64,000 nt of DNA, taken from assembly GCA_963840095.1 (NCBI GenBank), contig CAWIXN010000014.1:1-64000 (forward strand), written 5' to 3'. The number at the start of each line of letters is the position of its first letter. The first letter of the stretch is position 1. Shown piece after piece: positions 36,440 to 45,184 of this stretch. A program made the translations under genes and the position numbers. This stretch comes from DATBGO01 sp963840095 (GTDB lineage Bacteria > Actinomycetota > Actinomycetes > Streptosporangiales > Streptosporangiaceae). A model generated the notes under the pieces. It worked only from the letters and a program-made list of their open reading frames with translations. It did no database searches and was not told the origin of the DNA.

Positions 36440-37629
36440 GAGGGCTCCGGGCCGGATGCCGCACCGTTCAGGGGAAGATCCGCGACCCTTTGATGCGGTG
36501 GCAGGAACCGCGCGGGGTCCATGAAACTGACGTCCGTGGTGGTCGTTCCCTCGCAGATCAGGTCGGCGGCGACGGCTCCGAGCGCAGAGGCCATCTTGAA
36601 CCCGTGACCAGAAAAGCCGACGGCGACGACCACTCCGTCCATGCCTGGCACGAAGCCGAGCAAGCCCGTCTCGTCGACCGTGTACCCGTCAGCGCACAGG
36701 ACCGCCTTGACCGGCGTGGGATCGAGGGCGGGCAGGAAGGTGCCTACCCAGGATCGCACCGTGTCGAGGTGGCGGGGATCCCAGGTGAGCGGGCGCGCCG
36801 TCGAGGCGACCTCGTCGAGATAGATGCTGGCCGCCACCTTGACGGTCCATCCGTCCGTGCTCGGAAAGCCGTAGAACCGAGCATCACGTGAGCTGCGGAT
36901 GAAGACCTGCTCCGGCTGGCGTCGCAGCAGCGCATGGTCCGCGACGGGAAACCAGGTGAGCACCTGGGGGCGGACCGCCAGGTGCGTTCCCAGCGCGGCA
37001 CAGAGCCGCCCGGCGCCCGTTCCGGTGGCCACCAGTACCCGCGAAGCCCGCACCTCTTCCTGATCAGTGCGCACCGACCACCGGTCACGACGCCGCTCCA
37101 GGGCCATCACCTGCCGGTTGCCCAGGAAAGACGCTCCGCGGCGCTGGGCGAGCTGCAGGGCCGAGAACACGGCATGCTCGCTGCGCAGGTAACCGCCCTC
37201 GGGATCGAACAGGGCGACGTCGCCGTCGCGGATGACGTGCTGGGGCAGGCGCCGTCGTGCCTCTTCTCCGGTCACGACCTCGAAGCTGAGGCCTCGCTCC
37301 CGGCCCGCTCGCAGCAACGCAGAATGATCAGGATGGTCGTGATCGGTGATGGTCACCACGCCGGTGACCTGGAGCAGGCCGGTCCCGCAGGACGCTTCGA
37401 GCTCGCGCCACAGGTCCCGGGCACGCTGCAGCAGCGGCGTGTAATGCCCGCCCTCCGCGTAAACCATCCGGAACACCCGGGACTCGCCCGCATACGCGGA
37501 GAACGGCCCCGGAATCGTAAACCGGTCGATGCCCACGACGCGCAGCCCGCGGGCAGCCAGCTGCCAGCTCGCCATGCTCCCGACGGAGCCAGCCCCGATG
37601 ACCACGACATCCGTCTCGACGATCGTCAC
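36436..37629 (-). CDS. Sarcosine oxidase/N-methyltryptophan oxidase-type flavoenzyme
   Basis: 397 residues. FAD-binding VVVIGAGSVGSMASWQLAAR at the N-terminus; the covalent-flavin cysteine is expected in VLCADGYTVDETGLLG (the CxYTxTPD region of monomeric sarcosine oxidase); the C-terminal VVVAVGFSGHGFKMA closes the FAD site. It would oxidatively demethylate a secondary amine to amine, formaldehyde and peroxide; substrate identity is unknown. First gene of the two-gene operon with the deacylase. It appears intact. Confidence 0.88.
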   Translation of the reverse strand: MTIVETDVVVIGAGSVGSMASWQLAARGLRVVGIDRFTIPGPFSAYAGESRVFRMVYAEGGHYTPLLQRARDLWRELEASCGTGLLQVTGVVTITDHDHPDHSALLRAGRERGLSFEVVTGEEARRRLPQHVIRDGDVALFDPEGGYLRSEHAVFSALQLAQRRGASFLGNRQVMALERRRDRWSVRTDQEEVRASRVLVATGTGAGRLCAALGTHLAVRPQVLTWFPVADHALLRRQPEQVFIRSSRDARFYGFPSTDGWTVKVAASIYLDEVASTARPLTWDPRHLDTVRSWVGTFLPALDPTPVKAVLCADGYTVDETGLLGFVPGMDGVVVAVGFSGHGFKMASALGAVAADLICEGTTTTDVSFMDPARFLPPHQRVADLPLNGAASGPEPS

Positions 37630-38384
37630 CGCGTGCCCGTCAATCCTTCCGCCTCAAGCCATGCCCGAGCGCCGCGACCCGCCTGGGCAGCCCCGGCGTT
37701 ACCAAGCCACGCGAGCCATCGCGGAGCGCATACCTCTTCCCGCCCGGCCACCACGGCGTTCCGGCATGCCCCGGCTGCAGGCGCCCCGATACTCGCAGGA
37801 TCCTCGCGCCAGCCGCTCTTGGTCACACGCGCAGGCCACACTACTACCGACGGACATCGACGAGGACTTCAGACAACCCACCAGCAGCGACCACGAGCAG
37901 CCCGAATACCCCTCCAGCCGCACCCGACCAGCGCAGCCAGGCCTACTCGGCGCCGCCCAGGTCTTCCGCCACATACGCCGCCTCGAACCGCCGCCGTCCT
38001 CCGCAGCAGCCACATTCACGCCGAGCATCTCGGCCACACCGGGTGAGACCGGGCCACTTGGTTGGCCAGATCGGGGAGAACAGGCCAGGCCCGCCGTGAC
38101 CTGACACGGCCTCCTCCTTCCGGGCGGCTGGTTTACCGTCCCTCGCTGATAAGTCACGCTATTAAGTTTCGTTTCACTTTAGTTACCAATGGAGCGAAAC
38201 GATACAGAATGGCAGCACAGGCGTCACAGTAGGGAGGCCCCCGAGTCACCAGCGAAACCACCCGGATGACATTCAAGTACCCGGGCTGCCAGCAGCCCGC
38301 AGCGCGCGCGGCGTAGCCGATGAAGCACATAAAGAGTTCCTGCTCGGCCAGCTACAGGAAAGGTTGTACGTGGGTGGCCACGGG
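37630..38384. other. Intergenic; inverted GTTTCG/CGAAAC motif near 38166-38200
   Basis: No gene is recognised. The AT-rich block 38155-38210 contains GTTTCGTTTC and, 17 bp on, GAGCGAAACG, which could be a promoter or operator. The remaining frames lack family resemblance. Confidence 0.35.
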
Positions 38385-39110
38385 ATCTAGGCGGCGTGCT
38401 CTATGTGGCCGCGACCGGCGCCGACCGCCCGGGCGAGGTGAGCTTGCTCCGTTTTCCAGCGGCCTGACCTGCCGTCGGCGTTGGGTGACCTTGTGGCCAG
38501 CCTGCTTTCCCCGTCACCTTGTGACAGGCCGCCGGACGCCGACAGCGTGCTGCACCAGCTCGACGAGGTTCGCCGCGCCTCGAACGTTGACGCGCTCATT
38601 GGCGCGGGTGAGAGCGGCCGTGTCGAGTTCAAGTCCTTCTGCATCGCTCATACGGCCCGTTGCCTCCGGAACTGCAGAGGCTTCAGCCGAGGCAGGCCGA
38701 AAAGGAGGTGCAGAAGCGGCTCCGCAAGAGCATCACCAAAACGATCGCCGCGTTCCTCAACACAGATGGCGGTACCCTGCTGATCGGAGTGGACGACTCG
38801 GGACAGGTGCTCGGCATCGAACCTGACTTCGAATATCTCAAGCAGGGGAAACAAGACGCTGACGGCTGGCGCTTGTCACTGAAAGACGTGATCATCAACG
38901 CGCTCGGAGCTGAGGCCTGCAGCACCGTTCATGTATCGCTGGTACCCACGGACAGGAAACAGTCGCAGTCGTCACCTGTCCTACTCGCGCGGGCGAGACC
39001 TGGCACCGTGAAGACGCCATCGAGCAGTTCTACATACGGACGTCGAACGCGACACATGAACTGCGCGGTTCGAGCCTGCTCAGGTACATCCGCGAACGCT
39101 GGCCTGCATG
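38385..39110 (+). pseudogene. Kinase C-lobe fused to AlbA/Schlafen domain, frameshifted relic
   Basis: DLGGVLYVAATGA and, in a second frame, LGDLVASLLSPSPCDRPPDA resemble the C-lobe end of a Ser/Thr protein kinase. Directly after, in the same frame, comes ALIGAGESGRVEFKS, the start of an AlbA_2/Schlafen (AAA_4) DNA-binding domain. A shift near 38660 leads to RKSITKTIAAFLNTDGGTLL and VDDSGQVLGIEPDFEYLKQG; another near 38960 to TCPTRAGETWHREDAIEQFY and the end RYIRERWPA. The kinase N-lobe is missing. The parent protein was probably a kinase-AlbA fusion, a layout known from regulatory and defence proteins. Confidence 0.6.
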
Positions 39111-39276
39111 ATCCCCATCATCGGCTGGGCCGGGTCCAGGCGGCTGCCGGCAGCGGCCATCCGGTGCCGCATACGCCACGCAAAGCCCGGGCTAAGGCGC
39201 CGCGGCCGCTCCTGTTCCGCGGCGCGCCCGCCAGACTCCAGCTGCGTGAACTGGCGATGAACGGCGCAACTGACCC

Positions 39277-39942
39277 ATGGGACCGTCCCAGGTGACCAGG
39301 AAACAGCGGCTGACCGTGGTTCTATCGCTCAACCTCGCGCTGGTGGCCGGCCTGGTGGCGGTGGGCCTGACGGCCCATTCGCTGGCAGTGCTCGCGGCAG
39401 GCAGCGATTATCTCCTTGACGCCGCTGCCGTGGGCGTGGCCTTGCTGGCGATCCGCCTGTCGGCGCGCCCGGCCAGTGCCTCCCGGCTGCTGGGATACCC
39501 GAACGCCACCCGCGTTGCCGCGCTGGTCAACGCCGGCTGGCTGCTGGTACTCGAGTTACTCGTCGCCGTCGCCGCGGCAGACCGCCTGGCCCGCGGGACT
39601 CCGCCAGTGCACGGCCTGCCGGTCCTCGTGGCGAGCGGTATCGCTGCGCTGGTGATGGCCGCCGGTGCCCTCGTTCTCCGCGCCGACGAAAACGACGGTG
39701 ACGGTGAGCCCGGAGAGCGGGACCTGTCCGTCGCGGCAGTACTGCTCGACACCATCGCGGACGCCGCCGCGGCGGCAGGGGTGGCCGCCGCGGGCGGGAT
39801 CATCCTGGCGACGGGCGGCTGGTACTGGCTAGACCCAGCGGTAGCGCTGGCCATTGCCGTCGTCGTCGGCTACCACGCCGTCGCGCTGATCCGGAAGGTT
39901 CTCACCCAGCGCCGGTCCGCCGCAGCTGACATGAGTAACTGA
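39277..39942 (+). CDS. Small CDF-like cation transporter
   Basis: 221 residues, six hydrophobic segments, no cytoplasmic C-terminal domain. The first site reads LAAGSDYLLDAAAVGVALL, giving DxxxD as in FieF-type proteins rather than HxxxD; the second site, LLDTIADAAAAAG, also shows DxxxD. It matches short CDF proteins; metal unknown, with Fe/Mn suggested by the all-Asp sites. The start at 39277 is uncertain; GTG at 39292 is an alternative. Unrelated in detail to the larger CDF at 20875. Confidence 0.75.
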   Translation: MGPSQVTRKQRLTVVLSLNLALVAGLVAVGLTAHSLAVLAAGSDYLLDAAAVGVALLAIRLSARPASASRLLGYPNATRVAALVNAGWLLVLELLVAVAAADRLARGTPPVHGLPVLVASGIAALVMAAGALVLRADENDGDGEPGERDLSVAAVLLDTIADAAAAAGVAAAGGIILATGGWYWLDPAVALAIAVVVGYHAVALIRKVLTQRRSAAADMSN

Positions 39943-40002
39943 CCTGGTACGGAGGTCGTCTTCGCGAGCTCAGCGCGCACCCGTGCCCGAAAGAGGCCAA
40001 CC

Positions 40003-40562
40003 ATGAAGCTCACACCTGAGCTAATACCCGAGCCGCTCTGGACGATCTCGGGTGCCAGGCTGCTCGGCCGCAAAATCAAAGGCATGGCGTGAAGTCCGCG
40101 CTGATGCTCTGAAAGCAGCCGACCGGGGCATACGCTGCATGCGGCCAAGCGCCTCCAGGTGGCAGATATATGGTCTGCGACGAGGTATGGACCTACGAGG
40201 ACAGCAGAGAACCATCATCCTGGCGGCCGTCCGCATCCTCTGCCCGGCATGTGACCACGCCCGGCACTTCGCCCGCGCGCCGGGCAGCTCGGCCTGGCCG
40301 CTGAAGCACTGCAGACGCTGGCACGCGTCAACGATATTACCGAGGAGGCTGCCCGCAGCTGCAGGAGCAAGCCACCAAAGTGTGGCGACGGCGATCGCGT
40401 CTAGCGTGGACTGTAGAAGTGGATCAGGCCCTGCTAGACCGTTACCCCGCGCTGGCTGTCCTCCGCGGCCAGCGCGGCATCCCGGGACAGGGACGGGCCA
40501 AAGTCAGCCTTCCAGACCGCCAGGCGGCCGCGATTTCGCAACGACCCACGGAACCAGCGTGA
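40003..40562 (+). pseudogene. HNH/zinc-finger-like small protein, several frameshifts
   Basis: MKLTPELIPEPLWTISGARL, then SKAWREVRADALKAA, then in other frames CDEVWTYEDS, ILAAVRILCPACDHARHF and ALQTLARVNDITEEAAR, and finally WRRRSRLAWTVEVDQALLD. Together these rebuild a known type of actinobacterial protein with a CPAC zinc motif and HNH-like layout. At least three frame changes within 560 bp make it a pseudogene. Parent function unknown, possibly nucleic-acid binding. Confidence 0.55.
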
Positions 40563-40760
40563 TGAAGCGCCCGATGGCTTGAGCCCCCGGAGATTCAAGC
40601 GCGCGGGGCGCACTACCCGCGGCAAGAGCGGACCTTCCCTGCGCTGACCACGGCCGTATATGTATGCAGTAGGCCGAGCGCGGACGCGCAGACGGCGGAT
40701 ATTGCGTACGCTCCCAGGCCGATGGTGACGTTTGGTCAACGCGTGGGGTTTGTTACCCAG

Positions 40761-41126
40761 TTACCGGCGGGTGAGAAAGGGCACTTGCCCGGGCCGGACA
40801 GCGTCGGCCTGGTCGAGCAAGGTGGCTAGGGCGCTTGTGATGGTGGCGGTGAAGCTGCGATCTTGGGGGAAGGTCTTGGCAGAGACGAGGATCAGCCCGG
40901 CATGGGACTGGCTGGCGGCGCGGTAGCGGGCGTCCAGGGGCATGAAGTCCTTGATATTGGCCGTGACTAGGGCGCGGACAGTCGCGGTGGCATGGGCCAG
41001 GATCTGGTCATCGGCTAAGCCGGCCAGGGTCGGATCGGCTACGACCGCGAGGACATCGTGGCCTTTGGCACGCAAGTGCTCGGCAATGATGCCCGAGAAC
41101 ATCTCATCTAGCAGCAGGGCGGTCAT
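40761..41126 (-). CDS. DUF5615 PIN-like toxin
   Basis: 121 residues: LLLDEMFSGIIAEHLRAKGH supplies the first acidic residues and TVRALVTANIKDFMPLD the PIN-like third acidic residue and D-F motif of DUF5615. ADDQILAHATATVR fits the middle helix. These proteins are PIN-fold RNase toxins of VapC type. It lies 3 bp after the antitoxin stop on the same strand. Confidence 0.82.
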   Translation of the reverse strand: MTALLLDEMFSGIIAEHLRAKGHDVLAVVADPTLAGLADDQILAHATATVRALVTANIKDFMPLDARYRAASQSHAGLILVSAKTFPQDRSFTATITSALATLLDQADAVRPGQVPFLTRR

Positions 41127-41129
41127 CGG

Positions 41130-41576
41130 TCACCCGGCGAGCAGCTGGCGTTCCCGTCGCCAGGCATCTTCGGCCGCTTGTTCGGCTGCGTCAGCGGTGG
41201 CGATCTCGGCGTCTATCTCACCGGTGTAAGAGGCCCAGTACCGGATGGCAATCCGCAGCGGACGAACCGGCATGCCTGTGTTCTCAGCTATCAAGCTGAG
41301 CAGGTCGTCCTCCAGCAGGCCGGGCTCCAGCGCGCGGGCCGACTTGACGGCCCGGACGGCTTCCCACACATCGGGGCCCCCTGCGAGGCCCGCGCGCCGT
41401 CCTGTGGGGCCGGGGCGGAACACAATGCCGGGGTGCTCGCCCATGCGGAGTGCCTCGTCCACCAGTCGGTTGGCCGCCGATGACAGGGACATCCCCGGGT
41501 TGGCGGCGACGAAAGACGACAGCCGCTCGGCTACTCCCGTGTCGAAGCGGACGGGTGTTGCGGCGCGCTTGCTCAT
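41130..41576 (-). CDS. Antitoxin of DUF5615 toxin (DUF433-like)
   Basis: 148 residues. The N-terminus, TPVRFDTGVAERLSSFVAAN, then SLSSAANRLVDEALRMGEHP, has a ribbon-helix-helix-like DNA-binding part. The middle, GIVFRPGPTGRRAGLAGGPD, and the C-terminus, LIAENTGMPVRPLRIAIRYW, match the DUF433-type fold that partners DUF5615 toxins. It probably represses its own promoter in the 79 bp between its start and tRNA-fMet repeat C. An N-terminal relic of a paralogue is at 27460. Confidence 0.8.
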   Translation of the reverse strand: MSKRAATPVRFDTGVAERLSSFVAANPGMSLSSAANRLVDEALRMGEHPGIVFRPGPTGRRAGLAGGPDVWEAVRAVKSARALEPGLLEDDLLSLIAENTGMPVRPLRIAIRYWASYTGEIDAEIATADAAEQAAEDAWRRERQLLAG

Positions 41577-41624
41577 GACTACATTGTAGTCGGTTAGAGT
41601 TGCTCTGTCGAAGACGGTCGGTTA

Positions 41625-41860
41625 GTGCCGAGCAGCGTTGAAGAGTGTCGGCTTGGCTCATAACCCAGAGGTCGCAGGTTCAGATCCTGCCCCCGCTACC
41701 AGGAAGTGCAGGTCAGACAGGCCCGATTGCCAGACGGCAGCCGGGCCTCCTGATCGTTAGTCCGCGGCTCGTCCGTGGGATTGGGCCCTCGAGCGCGGCA
41801 GGAGCCACGAGGGACTGGCACGGATCGGCATCTCCCCTCAGTCGCGCGGTTGACTGCGGT
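41625..41860 (+). repeat. Repeat C: tRNA-fMet 3' end with arm and long flank
   Basis: The arm GTGCCGAGCAGCGTTGAAG matches repeats B and D. The 47-bp tRNA part, 41655-41701, runs from the anticodon loop GGCTCATAACCC to GCTACCA. The flank AGGAAGTGCAGGTCAGACAG, with hairpin, continues similar to repeat A to about 41834. The best-preserved copy in the window. Confidence 0.88.
41719..41748 (+). terminator. Hairpin of repeat C
   Basis: AGGCCCGATTGC pairs with GCAGCCGGGCCT apart from one mismatch, with a six-base loop, followed by CCTGATCGTTAG. Same position as in repeat A. Confidence 0.55.
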
Positions 41861-42175
41861 CGTAGTGTGCAGCCCACGCCGGCCGCAGGCAAGTGATACT
41901 CACCCGCCCAGCGGGTGAGTATCTTCGCATCTGTCGAGGTTCCCGTGCGGCGCCAGATCGCCGATTATTCGCCTTTGCACCTATGTGTCCCGGCACCTAT
42001 GTGTCCCGCTCGCCAATCCAGCCGCCCAGAACGTCCGGCTATGAAGATCAGGGGGAGCAGGGCCGTCGGGCACGCGGATTAGGTCCGCTGGACTGATACC
42101 GAGGCCAGGGTCCGTGAGCTGGGACCGCGATGCATCGGGATTGACGATGGTTTACCTGGCCGGAAAGCTGTTGCC
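41861..42175. other. Intergenic with a 16-bp tandem repeat (41977-42008)
   Basis: GCACCTATGTGTCCCG occurs twice head to tail at 41977-41992 and 41993-42008; such CTATGTGTCCCG motifs resemble IS ends, but no transposase is near. ACTCACCCGCCCAGCGGGTGAGT at 41899-41921 is an almost perfect hairpin. No gene. Confidence 0.4.
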
Positions 42176-42655
42176 GTGACCGGGGAACAGGCGCGGGCGG
42201 AACGGTTCGCCGAGTTCTTCCATGCCGTCTACCTGACGTTTCACCGTCGTGACCGGCCGCGCAGCGGGCTGCCCGGCGCCTCGAGGGCGGTGCTGGAACA
42301 CCTGGCGCTGGCCGGCCCGCTGACTATCGGCGAGGCCGCGGCGCACATGCGCAGGGCGCAGTCGGTGACTAGCGAGATCGTGACCCATCTGGAGCGTGAC
42401 GGCCTGCTGGAGCGCGAGAACGATCCGGGGGACCGGCGGCGGACGCTGATCTGGCTGACACCCGCCGGTCACGAGGCCTTGCGCCGGGATCGCGAGGTGC
42501 TCGGCGTCGGCCTGCTCGCCCGCGCCATGGCCCGGCTGCCACCCGGTCAGGCGGATGCGCTGAACGCCGCGATGCGCGCCTTGATCGAGTGTGCCCAGTC
42601 AGATGGCGTACGACCTTACGGAGGAGAAAGTCATGACCACGACGTCAAGCTGTGA
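42176..42655 (+). CDS. MarR-family regulator
   Basis: 159 residues with a GTG start and a winged helix: ASRAVLEHLALAGPLTIGEA, AAHMRRAQSVTSEIVTHLER and the wing ENDPGDRRRTLIWLTPAGHE. N- and C-terminal dimer helices are present. Its C-terminal codons overlap a small zinc-ribbon gene. The ligand is unknown; it probably regulates the adjacent genes. Confidence 0.88.
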   Translation: MTGEQARAERFAEFFHAVYLTFHRRDRPRSGLPGASRAVLEHLALAGPLTIGEAAAHMRRAQSVTSEIVTHLERDGLLERENDPGDRRRTLIWLTPAGHEALRRDREVLGVGLLARAMARLPPGQADALNAAMRALIECAQSDGVRPYGGESHDHDVKL

Positions 42656-42782
42656 CAGTTGCGGCATGCCCATCGAGAGCGGCCGGTACTGCGGCTACTG
42701 CACCGACGACAGCGGCGCGCTCCAGCCGTTCGAGGAGCGCTTCGCCCGGATGGCCGCCTGGCAGGTGCCACGTTCTGCCTAG
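42633..42782 (+). CDS. Small zinc-ribbon protein, probably C-terminally truncated
   Basis: 49 residues starting MTTTSSCDSCGMPIESGRYC at an ATG preceded by GGAGGAGA. Four cysteines in two CxxC pairs (CDSCG and CGYC) form the zinc ribbon typical of putative zinc-ribbon domain proteins (zf-ribbon_2 type). Relatives continue 30-40 residues beyond RMAAWQ; here the frame ends at PRSA, 11 bp before the 3' end of the opposing YceI gene. It overlaps the MarR gene by 23 bp. Confidence 0.65.
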   Translation: MTTTSSCDSCGMPIESGRYCGYCTDDSGALQPFEERFARMAAWQVPRSA

Positions 42783-42793
42783 ACGCAGGGATG

Positions 42794-43381
42794 TCAGGCA
42801 GCCGAGTGCTGCAGGCCGTCGGCCCGCTGCTCCTCCTCGCGCAGGACTGCCTCTCCGTCGACCTCAATGTGGATCTTGTCGCTGGCCAGGCCCAGGACCG
42901 GTATGTCGAAGCAGACACCGAAATCGATGCGGTGGATCTCGCCGGACGCGGAAAAAGCGACCCGGGTGCCGCCCTGTGGGTCTGGGCGGAAGCCGTTGAA
43001 GTCGAATTTCAACGACGTCGACTGGCTCACCCCGCGCACGGTCAGCTCGCCGTCGACGATGAAGTCCGCGCCATGGCGCCGGATGCCGGTGGACTGGTAG
43101 GTCATGGTGGGGTAGTCGTCGGCGTCCAAGAAGTTGCCTGAGCGAAGGTCGTTGTCCCGGGTCTGGTCGCCGGTGTTCACGGAACTCAGGTCGATGGTCG
43201 CAGTAGCGGAAGACTGGAGCGGGTCCTCCGCGGTGACGATCTGCGCCGTGAACTTGTCGAAGTGCCCGCGGACCTTCCGCACCCCTAGGTGCCGGGCCGT
43301 GAAGCCAACATGAGAGTGGCCAGGATCGAGGTCCCAGATACCCGCGACGTAGCCAGGGATCCCGGCAGTCAATGTGGTCAT
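42794..43381 (-). CDS. YceI-family lipocalin-like protein
   Basis: 195 residues: WDLDPGHSHVGFTARHLGVR and VRGHFDKFTAQIV at the N-terminus, then SVNTGDQTRDNDLRSGNFLD and MTYQSTGIRRHGADFIVDGE are canonical YceI. Members bind long isoprenoids or fatty acids in a lipocalin barrel. No signal peptide, so it is probably cytoplasmic as in other actinobacteria. The start at 43381 is preceded by GAGGAG. Intact; convergent with the zinc-ribbon gene. Confidence 0.9.
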   Translation of the reverse strand: MTTLTAGIPGYVAGIWDLDPGHSHVGFTARHLGVRKVRGHFDKFTAQIVTAEDPLQSSATATIDLSSVNTGDQTRDNDLRSGNFLDADDYPTMTYQSTGIRRHGADFIVDGELTVRGVSQSTSLKFDFNGFRPDPQGGTRVAFSASGEIHRIDFGVCFDIPVLGLASDKIHIEVDGEAVLREEEQRADGLQHSAA

Positions 43382-43862
43382 GGTGTCTCCTCACCGACGA
43401 CGCGGCTTACCGGGCCGCCTGGTCTTGCCTCAACCTCACCTGGCGGCAAAGGGCCTGTTCAGGGCCAGAGGTCCTGACGTCGGCGGGCCGATCGGCTGTT
43501 ACCGTCAGCGCAGTAAGGCAGCCCTGGTCGTCTTCGGCTGCGCGGTCCGGGTGACCGGTGCCGTGGTCCGCGCGGTTGCGTCGTGGTCCTGGCGCGGGGA
43601 CCCTCTGATTGCGGCCGGGGACCGGACACGGTGAGCGCCCCATTGCCTGCGGTCTGGTCACGGCGGCGCCGGGCCTGGCCGTCGGGGAACTGGTCCGGGG
43701 CTGGTCCGCGGGTCTTGCTGCCTGAGACATCTGCAGTGAAGCTCGAAGGGCTGGAGAACCGCCGCGGGTGTTCGCGGTCAGCCAACACGGTGGGCTTCGG
43801 CCAGGGATCTCATTGCGGCGACCACGGCGGGGCCGGGCACAGGGACGGCTCGGGGACGTTCA
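43382..43862. other. No gene recognised
   Basis: Intergenic DNA between YceI and FKBP genes. No frame with family resemblance. Confidence 0.35.
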
Positions 43863-44234
43863 TCAGACCGAGACCAGGTCACACACGAAGATGAGGGTCT
43901 CTCCCGGCGCGATCACGCGCCCGGCGCCGCGGTCCCCGTAGGCCAGGCCTGGAGGAATTACCAGTTGTCGGCGGCCGCCGACCTTCATGCCCTGCACGCC
44001 CTGGTCCCAGCCGACGATGACCTGCCCAGCGCCGATCTGGAACGAGAGAGGTTCGCCCCGGTCCCAGCTCGCGTCGAATTCCTCGCCCGTGGAGTGCGCG
44101 ACCCCGACATAGTGAACCTTGACCCTGTCACCCGGGCTGGCCACGGGGCCCTCACCTTCCCAGATGTCGGTGATCACCAGTTCGGTCGGCGGCTCGCCGC
44201 CAGGAAAGTCGATCTCAGGCTTGCCGACGCTCAT
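43863..44234 (-). CDS. FKBP-type peptidyl-prolyl isomerase
   Basis: 123 residues with a complete FKBP domain: GDRVKVHYVGVAHSTGEEFD, SFQIGAGQVIVGWDQGVQGM and GGRRQLVIPPGLAYGDRGAG, ending LIFVCDLVSV. The active-site residues Tyr, Asp, Phe, Val-Ile and Trp are present. No signal peptide, so it is probably a cytoplasmic folding catalyst. The start at 44234 is used. Single gene. Confidence 0.92.
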   Translation of the reverse strand: MSVGKPEIDFPGGEPPTELVITDIWEGEGPVASPGDRVKVHYVGVAHSTGEEFDASWDRGEPLSFQIGAGQVIVGWDQGVQGMKVGGRRQLVIPPGLAYGDRGAGRVIAPGETLIFVCDLVSV

Positions 44235-44375
44235 ACTCGCCTCTCCTTGTCGCTCTATCACCGTGCGCTGGCCCAGCCAGGCGGTCGTGCAGCCGCCCTG
44301 GGTGAGCCCGTTCCACCTAGCGCAAGGTTATGCCGCCGCTCATCCGCCAACTGCGGAAAGCGCGGAACGTCCCGG

Positions 44376-45145
44376 TCATATGGCGATTGCCAGGTCGTCG
44401 AAGGCCGTCCGTAGCATGTGGAGATCGGGGACGTCGGTGGCAATGTCGTAGTGGCCGCGCCGCAAATTCTGCACGAAGGCATGACCGGCCGCGAGAATCC
44501 GCGCCGAGCGTTGGCGTTTCAGTCCGCGCATCGGCCGGAGCCGGGCCTTCAGCCGACCGTGATCTGCCTCGACCGGGTTGTTCGCATACTGCTCAGCGAT
44601 GTGCAGCGCCGAGGGCACCAGCTCATCGAGGACCCGCGGGTAGAAAGGCGCGCGGTCGGTCGTGACCTCGGCCGGGACCGTGCCCGCGCGCAGCGCCCGG
44701 GTGAACAAGCGCCGCGCGGCCGCCAGATCACGCCGCACGGACAGCAGCACGTCAATGACCTGCCACGCTGATCGACCGCCCGGTACAGATAGGTCCACTT
44801 GCCAGCGACCTTCAGGTAGGTCTCATCGACGAACCACCGGTCACCCAGAGCGTGCCTACAGGGCCGGGCAGCCTCGATGAACTCCGGGGTAAAACGCTGC
44901 ACCCACCGGTAGATGGTGAGGTGATCGAGGGTGATGCCGCGCTCGGCCAGCAGTTCCCCGGCGTCCCGGTAAGACGGTCCGTACCGCAGGTACCAGTGGA
45001 CCGCGAGTGAGATCACCTCCCGCGGGAACTGGAAACCAGCGAAGACCGAGGTCGTGCCAGGCGCAGCCACCGGACCAGTCTCCAGCCAGCCGCGATCGGC
45101 CAACGCAACAGTGCCCTCGCCGCCGCTCTCGCGGGAACCTAGCAA
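44376..45145 (-). pseudogene. IS6-family transposase, one frameshift
   Basis: The first part, ISLAVHWYLRYGPSYRDAGE and TIYRWVQRFTPEF, has the first Asp in DRWFVDETYLKVAG. A one-base deletion near 44775, after YRAVDQRG, shifts into QVIDVLLSVRRDLAAARRLF, with the second Asp in TTDRAPFYPRVLDEL and the Glu in NPVEADHGRLKARL. With the base restored it would be a standard IS6-type DDE transposase. The ends of the element are not resolved. Confidence 0.82.
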
Positions 45146-45184
45146 AGTACTACCAGAATGGCGCGGCGTTACGGGCAGAGTCGT

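Noticed and set aside
37699..38157. Minus-strand frame upstream of the sarcosine-oxidase-type gene
   Set aside because: Checked as a possible regulator; no HTH or other motif is visible and the composition is shadow-like.
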